DNA of 64,000 bases from Roseivivax sediminis (lineage in GTDB: Bacteria > Pseudomonadota > Alphaproteobacteria > Rhodobacterales > Rhodobacteraceae). The translations under genes were made by a program, and so were the position numbers. This document shows, in pieces, positions 49,807 through 59,779 of the stretch (its first letter is position 1; the number at the start of each line of letters is the position of its first letter). The notes beneath the pieces were generated by a model that was given only the letters and a program-made list of their open reading frames with translations, had not been told where the DNA came from and did not search any database. The stretch is taken from contig NZ_FOMS01000013.1 of the NCBI RefSeq assembly GCF_900112685.1, forward strand, positions 62,031 to 126,030. The letters are read 5' to 3'.

Positions 49807-51378
49807 ATGGCCGAGGACACATCCGCCGACGACGACACGCTGCGGGACCCGCGCTGGCTCTGGGGTCTGCGCGCGCTGGGGCTTATCGCCGCGCTCGCCG
49901 TCTACCTGGCTCTCGGCGGCTCCGACGGGTTGTCCGAGGAGGCGCGGCGCGTCGCCGCCGTGGGTACGCTCATGGCGATATGGTGGATGACCGAAGCGCT
50001 TCCGCTGTCGGCCACCGCGCTGCTGCCGATCGTTCTGCTGCCCGCGCTTGCGGGGATCGAGGTCGGCGATGCCACCGCGCCCTATGCAAGCTCGGTGGTG
50101 TTCCTGTTTCTCGGCGGGTTTCTCATCGCCATCGCGATGGAGAAGTGGAACCTGCATACGCGCATCGCACTGATGACGCTGGCGCGGGTCGGCGTGTCGC
50201 CGTCGCGCATCGTCCTCGGGATGATGCTGGCGACCGGGTTCCTGTCGATGTGGGTGTCGAACACGGCAACGACGCTGATGATGCTGCCCATCGGCATCTC
50301 GATCCTGTCGCTGGTGGTGGACCGGTCCGACACCGACCAGGGCGCGGAAGTCGGAGACGAGGTCGCCGAGGGCAAGGCGGTGAGCGACGTGGTGCGCGAC
50401 CCGCAGATCCAGCGCTTCGGCATCTGCCTTGTGCTCGCCATCGCGTGGTCGGCGTCGATGGGCGGGCTCGGCACGCTGCTCGGCTCCCCGCCCAACGCCA
50501 TCGTCGCTGGCTACGCGGCGGACGAGCTCGACCGCGACATCAGCTTTCTCGGCTGGATGCTGATCGGCGTGCCGCTGGCGTTCACCTTCATCCTGATCGG
50601 CTGGGCGCTGATGACGCGGGTGCTCTACCGCTTCAAGCTCGACGAGATTCCCGGCGGGCAGGAGATGATCGAGGATCGCCTGAAGGACCTGGGCGCGCTG
50701 GGGCAGGGCGAGCGGATGGTGCTGATCGTCTTCGTCTCCGCCGCGTTCCTGTGGATCGTGCCGGGCCTTCTGAGCGAGGTCGGCTTCATCGATAGCGCGC
50801 TGCCCTGGCTCGGCATGCTCGACGACACGGCCATCGCGATCGCGGCGGGCATCGCGCTGTTCCTGCTGCCGGGCGCAACGGGCGGACGCATGGTGCTGAA
50901 CTGGCGCGATGCGGAGAAGGGGCTGCCCTGGGGCGTGCTGCTGCTGTTCGGAGGCGGTCTGAGCCTGGCTTCGGCGGTGGCGGAGACCGGCCTCGACAGC
51001 TGGCTCGGCGATCAGGTCGAGGGGCTGGGCGGGCTGCCGATGCTGGCGCTGGTGGCGGCGGTCGTGACGATCGTGCTGTTCTTGACAGAGATCACGTCGA
51101 ACACGGCCACGGCGGCGACCTTCATCCCGATCCTCGGCGGGGTCGCGGTGGGGCTCGACGTCGATGCGCTGACGCTGCTGATCCCGGCCGCCTTCGCGGC
51201 GACCTGCGCCTTCATGTTGCCGGTAGGCACGCCGCCAAACGCCATCGTTTTCGGCACCGGGGCGGTGACGATCGGCCAGATGGCCCGCGGCGGCGTGGTG
51301 CTGAACGCGATCGGCATCATGCTGGTCACGCTCTTCGCCTACATGCTGGGCGGGATCGCGCTGGGGCTGGAGTTCTGA
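49807..51378 (+). CDS. DASS-family sodium/dicarboxylate-type symporter
   Basis: A 523-residue membrane protein with about 12-13 hydrophobic segments. [17 protein letters not shown] and [19 protein letters not shown] are the two SNT motifs that bind sodium and substrate in this family. [15 protein letters not shown] closes the second repeat. The substrate is probably a C4-dicarboxylate or sulfate-like anion. Start MAEDTS has GGGAG eleven bases upstream, which is a little far; a GTG at 49771 is an alternative. It is divergent from alaS and ends before a hairpin terminator. Confidence 0.9.
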   Translation: MAEDTSADDDTLRDPRWLWGLRALGLIAALAVYLALGGSDGLSEEARRVAAVGTLMAIWWMTEALPLSATALLPIVLLPALAGIEVGDATAPYASSVVFLFLGGFLIAIAMEKWNLHTRIALMTLARVGVSPSRIVLGMMLATGFLSMWVSNTATTLMMLPIGISILSLVVDRSDTDQGAEVGDEVAEGKAVSDVVRDPQIQRFGICLVLAIAWSASMGGLGTLLGSPPNAIVAGYAADELDRDISFLGWMLIGVPLAFTFILIGWALMTRVLYRFKLDEIPGGQEMIEDRLKDLGALGQGERMVLIVFVSAAFLWIVPGLLSEVGFIDSALPWLGMLDDTAIAIAAGIALFLLPGATGGRMVLNWRDAEKGLPWGVLLLFGGGLSLASAVAETGLDSWLGDQVEGLGGLPMLALVAAVVTIVLFLTEITSNTATAATFIPILGGVAVGLDVDALTLLIPAAFAATCAFMLPVGTPPNAIVFGTGAVTIGQMARGGVVLNAIGIMLVTLFAYMLGGIALGLEF

Positions 51379-51444
51379 CCGGGGCGGGCAGGTTGCCCAC
51401 CCTACGGGAGAGGATAATGCGCCGGGACGAGCGGCTACCGCGGA

Positions 51445-51478
51445 GTGGGGGCCAGCCCCCACGCCCCCGGAGTATTTT
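51445..51478 (+). terminator. hairpin terminator after the DASS transporter
   Basis: GTGGGGG (51445-51451) pairs with CCCCCAC (51456-51462) across a CCAG loop, followed by a GC stretch and TTTTT at 51474-51478. The T run belongs to the adjoining intergenic repeat. It lies 67 bases after the stop. Confidence 0.55.
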
Positions 51479-51493
51479 TCGGCCCAAAGAAGC
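51469..51493 (+). repeat. copy of GGAGTATTT...CCAAAGAAGC intergenic motif
   Basis: GGAGTATTTTT followed by GGCCCAAAGAAGC is the same motif as at 32952-32979 in the other orientation. It sits directly behind a GC-rich hairpin, between two convergent genes, as the other copy does. Confidence 0.65.
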
Positions 51494-51535
51494 AGGGACG
51501 CGGAAGAGAAGCGGGCGGTGGCGCGCCTGGGCGTG

Positions 51536-52609
<1,074 letters not shown>

Positions 52610-52660
52610 GAGATTTCCGCCCTTATTCCATACGTGCCGCCGCACGGCAATCGCTGCTTC

Positions 52661-52675
52661 GTTCACTTATTGTTC
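52661..52675 (-). promoter_or_regulatory. LexA (SOS) box of recA
   Basis: GTTC-ACTTATT-GTTC is an exact GTTC-N7-GTTC direct repeat, the LexA site of alphaproteobacteria. It lies between the divergent recA and sulfotransferase-like genes, so it could control both. Confidence 0.88.
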
Positions 52676-52791
52676 GCGCCAAGGTGCGATCAAAAGGGGA
52701 ACAATTCAAGTCCGTTCTTCCCTTCGGCAGAGTTTCGCAACATTGTTAACGGCAGGTTACCGGGACGGACAAAAGACGGCGGTGCGGCACG

Positions 52792-53415
52792 ATGCTGGTA
52801 TTCTGGAAAGCGCGGCTGGTGCTTCTGGCGGTGCCGAAGACGGGAAGCTCGGCCTACGCCGCCGCGCTCGCACCGCATGCGGGAATGGTGATCACCGATC
52901 CGCCGCAGCTCAAGCACGCGCCGGTCTATCGTTACAACCGCTTCTTCCGCCCGATGTTCGAGAAGATGGGGGCGGAGAGCATGGACGTCGTCGCCGTTAT
53001 CCGGGAGCCGATTTCGTGGCTCGGGTCGTGGTGGCGTTACCGGCAGCGACCGTTCCTCGATGGCAAGCCGGTCTCCACGCGGGGGGTGAGTTTCGACCAA
53101 TTCGCAGGGGCCTGGTGCCGGGGGGAGCGTCCGCCTTTCGCCGATGTCGGCGACCAGTCGAAGTTCGTCGAGACGCGGCCGAACGGCACGCAGGTGACGC
53201 ACCTGTTCCGCTACGAGGAACGCGAGGCCCTCGACGCCTTCCTGTCGGAGCGGCTTGGCGTGACCGTGGCGCCGGGGCGGGAGAACGTATCCCTGGCCGC
53301 GCGTCTGGAGCTCTCTCCGCGGACCGAGGCGAAGCTGCGCCGCAAACGCGCCGCCGATTTCGCGTTGTGGGACGGGATCGAGAGCGGAAGGCGCATCGCC
53401 GAGCCGCAGGTCTGA
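52792..53415 (+). CDS. sulfotransferase-like protein
   Basis: A 207-residue soluble protein. Near the N-terminus LLAVPKTGSSAYAAAL resembles the 5'-phosphosulfate-binding loop of PAPS-dependent sulfotransferases, and VVAVIREPISWLGSWWRY resembles their 3'-phosphate-binding motif. It is shorter than most sulfotransferases. Related roseobacter proteins are often labelled gamma-glutamyl kinase, which the motifs do not support. It is divergent from recA with the SOS box in between, and converges on the lysR gene. Substrate is unknown. Confidence 0.7.
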   Translation: MLVFWKARLVLLAVPKTGSSAYAAALAPHAGMVITDPPQLKHAPVYRYNRFFRPMFEKMGAESMDVVAVIREPISWLGSWWRYRQRPFLDGKPVSTRGVSFDQFAGAWCRGERPPFADVGDQSKFVETRPNGTQVTHLFRYEEREALDAFLSERLGVTVAPGRENVSLAARLELSPRTEAKLRRKRAADFALWDGIESGRRIAEPQV

Positions 53416-53416
53416 G

Positions 53417-54328
53417 TCATGGCGCCGAGGGCCCGCGCCAGGCGCGGACCGACCGGTCCAGTTCGTCCGTGATCCAGTCGCGGAAGGCCCGCGCGGCGGG
53501 CTTGCGGTCGGACCTCGGGCTCAGCGCCAGCCAGTAGCTTTGCCCGGTGGCGTGCCGGCCCGGCAGCGGCGCGCAAAGCTGTCCGGCCTCGACCGCATCG
53601 GCGGCCAGGGTTTCCCAGGCCATGAACACACCATGCCCGGCGATCGCCGCGTCGAGGCAGAGCGAGGCATCGGCATAGGTGGGGCCGGAAAGGTGCTCCG
53701 GCACCGTCATCCCGTGTGCGGAGAGCCAGACCTGCCAGCCGAACAGCGACGGCGTCTCGCGGATCACGGGCAGCGACAGGAGATCCTCGGGCCGGCCGAT
53801 CCGGCCGGCGAGGGCGGGCGAGCAGACCGGAAAGACCCGCTGTTCCAGCAGTCGTGTCGCCGCGATGCCGCGGCCCGGAGAGGCGCCCACACGGATGCCG
53901 ATATCGACTTCGGAGCTGCGGAAATCGGTCATCTCGGTGCGCGGCTCCACCCGCACGCTGACCGAGGGGACCCGCGCGTGGAACCGGTGCAGCCGCCAGA
54001 TCAGCCAGCGGCTGGCGAAGATCGGCGCGACCGAGATCGTCAGGGACTGGCCGTCCTCCTCGGCCAGCTGGCCCAGCGCGGCGGCGAGATGCTCCATCCC
54101 GAGCGTGAGGCGCGGCAGGATGCGGGCGCAGGCCTCCGTCGGGCACAGGCCGGCCGCCTGGCGGGTAAAGAGCGTCGCGCCGAGCCGGTCCTCGGCCTTG
54201 GCGAGCCGCTGGCTGACCGCGCCCGGGGTCACGCCGAGCTCATCCGCCGCAGCCGAGAGCGAGCCGGTCCGGCCGATCGCCTCGACCGCCCGGAGCGCGG
54301 AAAGCGGCACCCGGTTCAGGTGTCTCAT
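53417..54328 (-). CDS. LysR-family transcriptional regulator
   Basis: A 303-residue LysR protein. The N-terminal winged helix, LSALRAVEAIGRTGSLSAAADELGVTPGAVSQRL (in sections), is of the GcvA/AmpR-like subgroup; a two-lobed ligand-binding domain follows (about 92-300). The start at 54328 lacks a ribosome-binding site: the sequence just before it is the palindrome TTTAGA-AAA-TCTAAA, so the message may be leaderless or autoregulated. A small gene is transcribed divergently 71 bases away. Confidence 0.88.
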   Translation of the reverse strand: MRHLNRVPLSALRAVEAIGRTGSLSAAADELGVTPGAVSQRLAKAEDRLGATLFTRQAAGLCPTEACARILPRLTLGMEHLAAALGQLAEEDGQSLTISVAPIFASRWLIWRLHRFHARVPSVSVRVEPRTEMTDFRSSEVDIGIRVGASPGRGIAATRLLEQRVFPVCSPALAGRIGRPEDLLSLPVIRETPSLFGWQVWLSAHGMTVPEHLSGPTYADASLCLDAAIAGHGVFMAWETLAADAVEAGQLCAPLPGRHATGQSYWLALSPRSDRKPAARAFRDWITDELDRSVRAWRGPSAP

Positions 54329-54343
54329 TTTAGATTTTCTAAA
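54329..54343. promoter_or_regulatory. perfect inverted repeat at the lysR start
   Basis: TTTAGA-TTT-TCTAAA (plus strand) is a perfect 6-base inverted repeat with a 3-base spacer that abuts the lysR ATG in a GC-rich region. It probably contains the operator or -10 element for lysR or for the divergent small gene. Confidence 0.5.
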
Positions 54344-54399
54344 CACCGGGCGTCGCGAAGTCGATGCCCGAAAGCGCGCCGGCATGGCATCCTGCGCGC

Positions 54400-54573
54400 A
54401 TGAACACATTTCTTCGATATGTATTTGAAACGCTGGCCGGGACCCCGAAAGACATGTGCCCCGGCCCTGACGACTGGCGGCGCGATCCGCTGTCGCATCC
54501 CGATCTGCGGGGGATGTCGCTGCGCGAACTTGCCGACCTGCCGTTCGATCCGCGCGATATCGCTCCGGATTGA
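54400..54573 (+). CDS. small DUF1127-like protein
   Basis: A 57-residue protein, MNTFLRYVFETLAGT followed by a hydrophilic region and GMSLRELADLPFDPRDI. The last block resembles the conserved end of DUF1127/YjiS proteins (LxDRELxDIGLxRxDI), short Arg-rich proteins with roles in RNA-linked phosphate and carbon regulation in alphaproteobacteria. It is divergent from the LysR regulator and may be its target. It converges on the ABM gene, ending 9 bases away. Confidence 0.5.
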   Translation: MNTFLRYVFETLAGTPKDMCPGPDDWRRDPLSHPDLRGMSLRELADLPFDPRDIAPD

Positions 54574-54582
54574 CCGGGGCGG

Positions 54583-54900
54583 TCAGTCCTTTGCGATATG
54601 CTGGATCGGCGCGAAGCCCTCGAAGCTGGGCGCGCCGTCGTAGAGCTTCTTGGTCGTGCCGGCATCCTTGTGCGCGGCGCGGAACGCCTCCGATTTCGTC
54701 CAGCCGATGAAAGCCTCCTCGCTCTCCCAGATCGTGTGCGAGGCGTAGAGAACCTTGCCGTCCGCCTCGGGGCCTTTGAGCATGTGGAACTCGACGAAGC
54801 CGGGCACCTGCTTGAGGTGACTGTCGCGGCCGAGCCACAGGTCCTCGAAGGCCTGGGCGTTCTCGGTCGGGACGGTGAAGCGGTTCATGGCGATGTACAT
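54583..54900 (-). CDS. antibiotic-biosynthesis-monooxygenase-domain protein
   Basis: A 105-residue dimeric alpha/beta barrel protein of the ABM family. YIAMNRFTVPTENAQAFEDLW, VPGFVEFHMLKG and YASHTIWESEEAFIGWTKSEAF resemble the haem-degrading monooxygenase (HmoA/IsdG-like) branch. In Rhodobacteraceae such genes often respond to iron. GGAGGA lies five bases before the ATG. Haem degradation is a guess from the subfamily. Confidence 0.8.
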   Translation of the reverse strand: MYIAMNRFTVPTENAQAFEDLWLGRDSHLKQVPGFVEFHMLKGPEADGKVLYASHTIWESEEAFIGWTKSEAFRAAHKDAGTTKKLYDGAPSFEGFAPIQHIAKD

Positions 54901-55278
54901 GGATGTCCTCCGGGTCTGGGTCCTGCTTCCTGATCTGGAGCGGTTCGTTGGCCGTGTCACCCCCCTGACGGGCACGGTGCTGCCAGTTGCCGGCCACGTC
55001 CCGGTTCGGTGCGCCCGGGGGTCATCGGCATGCTCTAGGTCGGTGGGGAGATCGGTCTTCCCGAAGAAGACGGTATCAGCGCACCGGCTGTGCGGGTTGC
55101 GCCCCGAAAAGGGGTGTCTCGCGCTGCTCAGGCTGCGCAACACGTTGGGCCCGCACTTCGACCTTTACCTGAATTGTTCGTATCAAGCATCTGATTACAA
55201 ATAAATTTTGTCCTCTGATCCGAGCCCGTTCATGCGGAGGCAGACGGCCCGCCATTGTAGGATTTGCGGGGGCGGGCC
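54901..55278. other. 378-base intergenic region trpEG / ABM gene
   Basis: No gene is supported. An AT-rich core at 55170-55215 probably contains the ABM gene promoter on the minus strand (TTGATA-like element, complement of 55181-55186), but I found no good -10 partner. No clear terminator for trpEG was seen. Confidence 0.45.
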
Positions 55279-57498
55279 TCAGGTCGCGGTCGAACTACGC
55301 AGACCGCCCGCCGCCCGCGCCGGCACGAGATCGAGCATGTTGCGGATCAGGCGCAGCCCCATGTCGCCCTTGGACGTGATGATCGACTCGGGGTGGAACT
55401 GCACGGAATGGACGGGCAACGTCCGGTGCGAGAGGCCCATGACAACGCCGTCCGCCGACCGCGCCGTCACCTCCAGAGCCTCGGGAACCTTCTCCTCCAG
55501 CGCGTAGAGCGAATGGTAGCGCGCGACGTCGAACCCCTGCGGCAGCCTGTGGAAGAGCCCCTTGCCTCCGTGACTGATGCTTGTGGACACGCCGTGGCGC
55601 GGCTCGTCGAGCACGCCGAGCGTGCCGCCGAAATGCTCTGCGATGCCCTGAAGGCCGAGGCATACGCCGAAAACGGGAATACCAAGCGACACCGCCTTGG
55701 CGATCGTCGCGTCCAGGTCGAAGTCGACCGGTCTGCCGGGGCCGGGGGAAAGCACGACGAGATCGACGCCGTCATCCATCATCACGCGGGCCGGCTCTGC
55801 GCGGTAGGTGCGCAAGGCCGGCTCGAAGGTGCGGATGTAGCTGGCGAGGGTGTTCACGAAGCTGTCCTCGTGATCGACCATCAGCACGTTCAGACCGCGG
55901 CCGGTGTAGCCGTCCGTGGCGCGGCGGGGCAGCGCGTGGGTCGTGCCCGGCGCGGCCTCCGCGTCCAGGGCGGCGAGGAAGGCCGACGCCTTCACCCGCG
56001 TCTCCCGCTCTTCCGCCGCCGGGTCGGAATAGTAGAGCGTGGTGGCCCCCGCCCGCACGTTGGCAATGCCGCGGCGCACCTGCACCATTCGGATCGACAG
56101 CGCGGTGTTGAGCGATCCGTCCGCCATCATCCCGCCGATTGCCCCTGCATACCAACGCCTTGGAGACTTTTCTTCACGTTCCAGAAAGCGTACCGCCCAG
56201 GTCTTCGGCGCGCCCGTCACGGTCACCGCCCACATGTGCGAGATGAAGGCGTCGAGCCCGTCATATCCTTCCGCCAGCTCTCCGACGACGTGATCGACGG
56301 TGTGGATCAGGCGCGAATAGAACTCGATCTGCCGGCGCCCGCGCACCTCGATGGAGCCGGGCACGCAGATGCGCGCCTTGTCGTTGCGGTCGACGTCGGT
56401 GCACATGGTCAGCTCCGCCTCGTCCTTGGTGGACGACAGCAGCTTCAGCACCTGGTCGGCATCCTCCAGCGGGTCGGCGCCGCGCGGGATGGTGCCGGAG
56501 ATTGGGCAGGTCTCCACCTTGCGGCCGGTGGTGCGCACGTACATCTCGGGCGAGGCGCCGATGAGGAACTCGTCCGCGCCGAGGTTCATCAGGAACGCGA
56601 AGGGCGAGGGGTTGGTCTTCATCAGCCGCCGGAAGACGGTCGAGGGCGCCGAGTGCATCGGTTTGGAAAAGCACTGGCCCGGCACCGCCTCGAAGAGGTT
56701 GCCCTGAAGGAATTCATTCCGTGCGCGCTCGACCACCGCCTCGTATTCGCCGGGGTCGTGGTCGCAGACGATGTCGGCGGAATTGTCGGCCTTGCGCTGG
56801 AACGGCGCGGGCACATCGGCGCGCGGGTGATCCTCGGACCGGTGGCCGTCATAGTCGAAAGCGTAGCGCACCATCACGCCGAGTTCGGACCCGACCGCGG
56901 ACTTGAAGAGCCGGTCGGGCACGAAGAGCACGATGTCGCGCTGGTCGTCCTCGCGCGCCATCTGCATCTCGATATCGTCGAAACCGAAGATCAGATCGTA
57001 GCCGAACGCGCCGTAGAGCCCGAAATCGCCCAGCGCCGGGTGCTGGACGGCCTGCCAAAGCGCCCGGATCGCAGTGAAGATCGACGGCTTGCGCGTCCGC
57101 TCCTCCTCCGCGATGACCGCGCCGTCCGGCAGGGGGTCGACGCTGCCGAAGATACGGTCCGGCTCATCCTCTCCCAGGGTGATGCCGGGCGTGTGCTCCA
57201 GCACGTCGCGGAAGAACGCCAGCAGGCCCGCGCCACGTTGGCAGAACGCGCGCAGGGTAAACGCGCGGCCCGTCGCCTCGAACGCGATCAGGGGATTGGT
57301 GAAGCCGAAGTTCCAGATGGAATAGCGCGAGGGGTACTCGTAGTTCGACGCGAGCGCGAGGCCGAGCACCTCGTCGAGGTCACCGATGATGCGATCGAAG
57401 GCACCTTTTTCGGCCACCGCCGTGGTGGCGGTCACGCGCAGCGTGCGCCCGCCCGGAGCGGTGAGGTCGGCGATGTCCTGGCGGGTCTCTTGGTCCAT
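55279..57498 (-). CDS. trpE(G): fused anthranilate synthase TrpE-TrpG
   Basis: A 739-residue fusion that makes anthranilate from chorismate and glutamine, the first step of tryptophan synthesis. The N-terminal component I (about 1-510) has CPISGTIPRGADPLEDA, LTMCTDVDRNDKARIC and TVTGAPK; the C-terminal glutamine amidotransferase (about 535-725) has the nucleophile FGVCLGLQG and VQFHPES. Rhizobia and Azospirillum have the same fusion. Start could be 57498 (MDQETRQ) or 57540 (MVAAIP). Neither has a convincing ribosome-binding site, and I saw no tryptophan-rich leader peptide. Confidence 0.93.
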   Translation of the reverse strand: MDQETRQDIADLTAPGGRTLRVTATTAVAEKGAFDRIIGDLDEVLGLALASNYEYPSRYSIWNFGFTNPLIAFEATGRAFTLRAFCQRGAGLLAFFRDVLEHTPGITLGEDEPDRIFGSVDPLPDGAVIAEEERTRKPSIFTAIRALWQAVQHPALGDFGLYGAFGYDLIFGFDDIEMQMAREDDQRDIVLFVPDRLFKSAVGSELGVMVRYAFDYDGHRSEDHPRADVPAPFQRKADNSADIVCDHDPGEYEAVVERARNEFLQGNLFEAVPGQCFSKPMHSAPSTVFRRLMKTNPSPFAFLMNLGADEFLIGASPEMYVRTTGRKVETCPISGTIPRGADPLEDADQVLKLLSSTKDEAELTMCTDVDRNDKARICVPGSIEVRGRRQIEFYSRLIHTVDHVVGELAEGYDGLDAFISHMWAVTVTGAPKTWAVRFLEREEKSPRRWYAGAIGGMMADGSLNTALSIRMVQVRRGIANVRAGATTLYYSDPAAEERETRVKASAFLAALDAEAAPGTTHALPRRATDGYTGRGLNVLMVDHEDSFVNTLASYIRTFEPALRTYRAEPARVMMDDGVDLVVLSPGPGRPVDFDLDATIAKAVSLGIPVFGVCLGLQGIAEHFGGTLGVLDEPRHGVSTSISHGGKGLFHRLPQGFDVARYHSLYALEEKVPEALEVTARSADGVVMGLSHRTLPVHSVQFHPESIITSKGDMGLRLIRNMLDLVPARAAGGLRSSTAT

Positions 57499-57710
57499 TT
57501 CGGCGGTCCGGCAACTGGGCGTGGGAATGGCGGCGACCATAGGCCGCCGCGCCGCGCGATGTCCAGACGGGCAGCGGGGCGGAGTGCGCGCGCTCTATCT
57601 TCCAGCGGAGGGCTGACCGGACTTTCGATCCTTGCCCAAGCGTCACGGGCATTGGTTCGCGTCCGTTGCCGAAGCCGCGGGGCAGGGCGCCGGGACCCAG
57701 ACCCGAACGA

Positions 57711-59228
57711 TCAGCTCTGGATGCCGCGCTTCCGCCCTCGGATCAGGATGGCGTAGACGAACACCACCGTCAGCGCGAGGAAGAACAGGCTGTCGGGGCT
57801 CGTCAGGAAGACCATCGGATTGCCGTCGTTCAGCGACAGCGATCGCCTGAGGTACTGTTCCAGGTCCGGCCCGAGGATGAAGCCGAGCAGCATCGACACC
57901 GTCGAGTAGTTGTTGCGCCGCATCACGTAGGCCAGCACGCCGAAGCCGAGCGCGAGCGACATCTGGAAGGCCGAGTAGGTGGCGACGTAGCTGCCCACCA
58001 GCGCGACCACCGCGATGGCGCTGTAAAGCAGGCCCTTGGGGATCGACACGATCCGCACGAACCACGGCCCGAACAGGAACAGCGTCAGCGGCACCAGGAT
58101 CAGCGCGCTGATCAGGAGCGAGGCGAACATAGGTGCGAGCAGGTCGGCCTGGTTCTCCAGAAGGCGCGGGCCGGGCTGGAGCCCGTTGATGACCAGCACG
58201 CCGAGGACGATGGCCGTGGTCGGATCGCCGGGGATGCCGAACATCAGCATCGGCACGAACGCCCCGCCGCACATGGAGTTGTTGGCCGATTCCGCCGCCG
58301 CTATCCCTTCGCGCGATCCCTTGCCGTATTCCTCGGGGTGCTTCGACGACGAGCGCGCCGTGGCATAGGACACGAAGGCCGCCATCGACCCGCCGGCGCC
58401 CGGCAGGATGCCGATGCCGTAGCCGATGAACGCGCTCTTGATGTAGGTGAATAGCCCGATGCGCCGGATCTCGGACATCGGCGGAACGAAGTCGCGGCGT
58501 CGGATGCCCATCTCCTCGGCTCTGGTGTCGGGTGTGCCGATGGAGGCGCGCCACGTCTGCGCCTGAATCAGTACCTCGCTGATTGCGAAGGCGCCGATCA
58601 CGATGGGCATGATGTCGATGCCCTCGACCAGCGTCTCGGTGCCGAAGTTGAAGCGCGGGATCGGCTGGAGCACGTCGATGCCGATGGTGGCCAGCATCAC
58701 GCCGAGCAGCGTTGCCACCACACCCTTGGCGATGGCGCCCTTGTCGACGATGATGATGACGACGAGCGCGAACAGCACCAGCGCGAACTTGCCCGGCGTG
58801 CGGATCAGAAGGGATATCTCGGCCGCCAGCGGCATGAAGGCCATGAGGAGGATCGCACCGACGCTGCCGCCGATCATGGAGCCGATCGCGGCATGGCCGA
58901 GCGCGTTGGCGCCCTTGCCCTGCTTCATCAGCCGGTTGCCCTCGATCGCCGTCATCATCGACGAGGGGGCACCGGGGATGTTGATCGTCGTCGCGGTGAT
59001 GGAGCCCGAATACATCCCGGCCATGAAGATCGACGCGCTCATCACCAGGGCCGGGATCACGTCGATCGTGTAGGTGATCGGCAGAAGCAGCGCGATGGCG
59101 AGGACCGAGGTCAGGCCCGGCATCGCGCCGAAGAAGGTGCCGATCAGGAAACCGGCCACCATGAAGGCCAGCACGGTCCAGTCGAGCAGGGCGCCGAAAC
59201 CGCCGGCGAGCGTCAGAAAGGTGTCCAT
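57711..59228 (-). CDS. tctA: tripartite tricarboxylate transporter large permease
   Basis: A 505-residue membrane protein with about 10-12 spans. GAMPGLTSVLAIALLLPITY and GSITATTINIPGAPSSMMTAIEG (in sections) are the conserved TctA motifs, repeated later as SMCGGAFVPMLMFGIPGDPTTAIVLG. TctA is the sodium-dependent channel of these binding-protein carriers. It begins one base inside tctB and is the last gene of tctC-B-A. Confidence 0.95.
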   Translation of the reverse strand: MDTFLTLAGGFGALLDWTVLAFMVAGFLIGTFFGAMPGLTSVLAIALLLPITYTIDVIPALVMSASIFMAGMYSGSITATTINIPGAPSSMMTAIEGNRLMKQGKGANALGHAAIGSMIGGSVGAILLMAFMPLAAEISLLIRTPGKFALVLFALVVIIIVDKGAIAKGVVATLLGVMLATIGIDVLQPIPRFNFGTETLVEGIDIMPIVIGAFAISEVLIQAQTWRASIGTPDTRAEEMGIRRRDFVPPMSEIRRIGLFTYIKSAFIGYGIGILPGAGGSMAAFVSYATARSSSKHPEEYGKGSREGIAAAESANNSMCGGAFVPMLMFGIPGDPTTAIVLGVLVINGLQPGPRLLENQADLLAPMFASLLISALILVPLTLFLFGPWFVRIVSIPKGLLYSAIAVVALVGSYVATYSAFQMSLALGFGVLAYVMRRNNYSTVSMLLGFILGPDLEQYLRRSLSLNDGNPMVFLTSPDSLFFLALTVVFVYAILIRGRKRGIQS

Positions 59229-59710
59229 CAGATCGGCCCCCCGGCGAGGGTGGGCAGGCGCACGCCGAAGATCACAGCGAAGAGGCCGTAGAACACGGCC
59301 GTCACTGCCACGGCGTAGAGCGCGAAGCGCACGGGACGGCGCGTCTCGAAACCGAAGGTGAGAAACAAAGCGGCCACGAAGAGCAGAGTGGAGAGGCTGT
59401 AGCCCAGCGTCCGGAAGAGAGCGATGTAGGCACCAGTGGCGACAACCACGAGCACCGGGCGCAGGAGCGATCCGCCATCCGCGTCGCCCTCGGGTTCGGG
59501 GGGATTGCGGACCTCCTGAACAAGAACGATCAGCAGCGCGGCGTACATCAGCACCGCGGCCAGCACGGGGATCGTGCGCGGTCCGATATCGCCGGCCGCG
59601 CTGAACTGCGTGCGGATGTCGAAGGCCGCGGCCAGGTAGATCGTCGTCACCACGATCAGCACCAGCGGGAACACGATCCCGCCGCGCGCGAAACGGCCGT
59701 TCAGGTTCAT
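59228..59710 (-). CDS. tctB: tripartite tricarboxylate transporter small permease
   Basis: A 160-residue protein with four hydrophobic segments and a hydrophilic loop EVRNPPEPEGDADGG between the second and third, standard for TctB. It overlaps tctA by one base and follows tctC by about 70 bases. Confidence 0.92.
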   Translation of the reverse strand: MNLNGRFARGGIVFPLVLIVVTTIYLAAAFDIRTQFSAAGDIGPRTIPVLAAVLMYAALLIVLVQEVRNPPEPEGDADGGSLLRPVLVVVATGAYIALFRTLGYSLSTLLFVAALFLTFGFETRRPVRFALYAVAVTAVFYGLFAVIFGVRLPTLAGGPI

Positions 59711-59779
59711 CTGCTCCTCCCGTTCAAAAAGGGCGCCGGGGCGGACCCCGACGCCGGCTTGGTCATCTTGCTGCCGGGA

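Noticed and set aside
57499..57710. Tryptophan-rich leader peptide for attenuation of trpEG
   Set aside because: Rhizobial trpE(G) genes have one, but I found no short frame with consecutive Trp codons upstream here.
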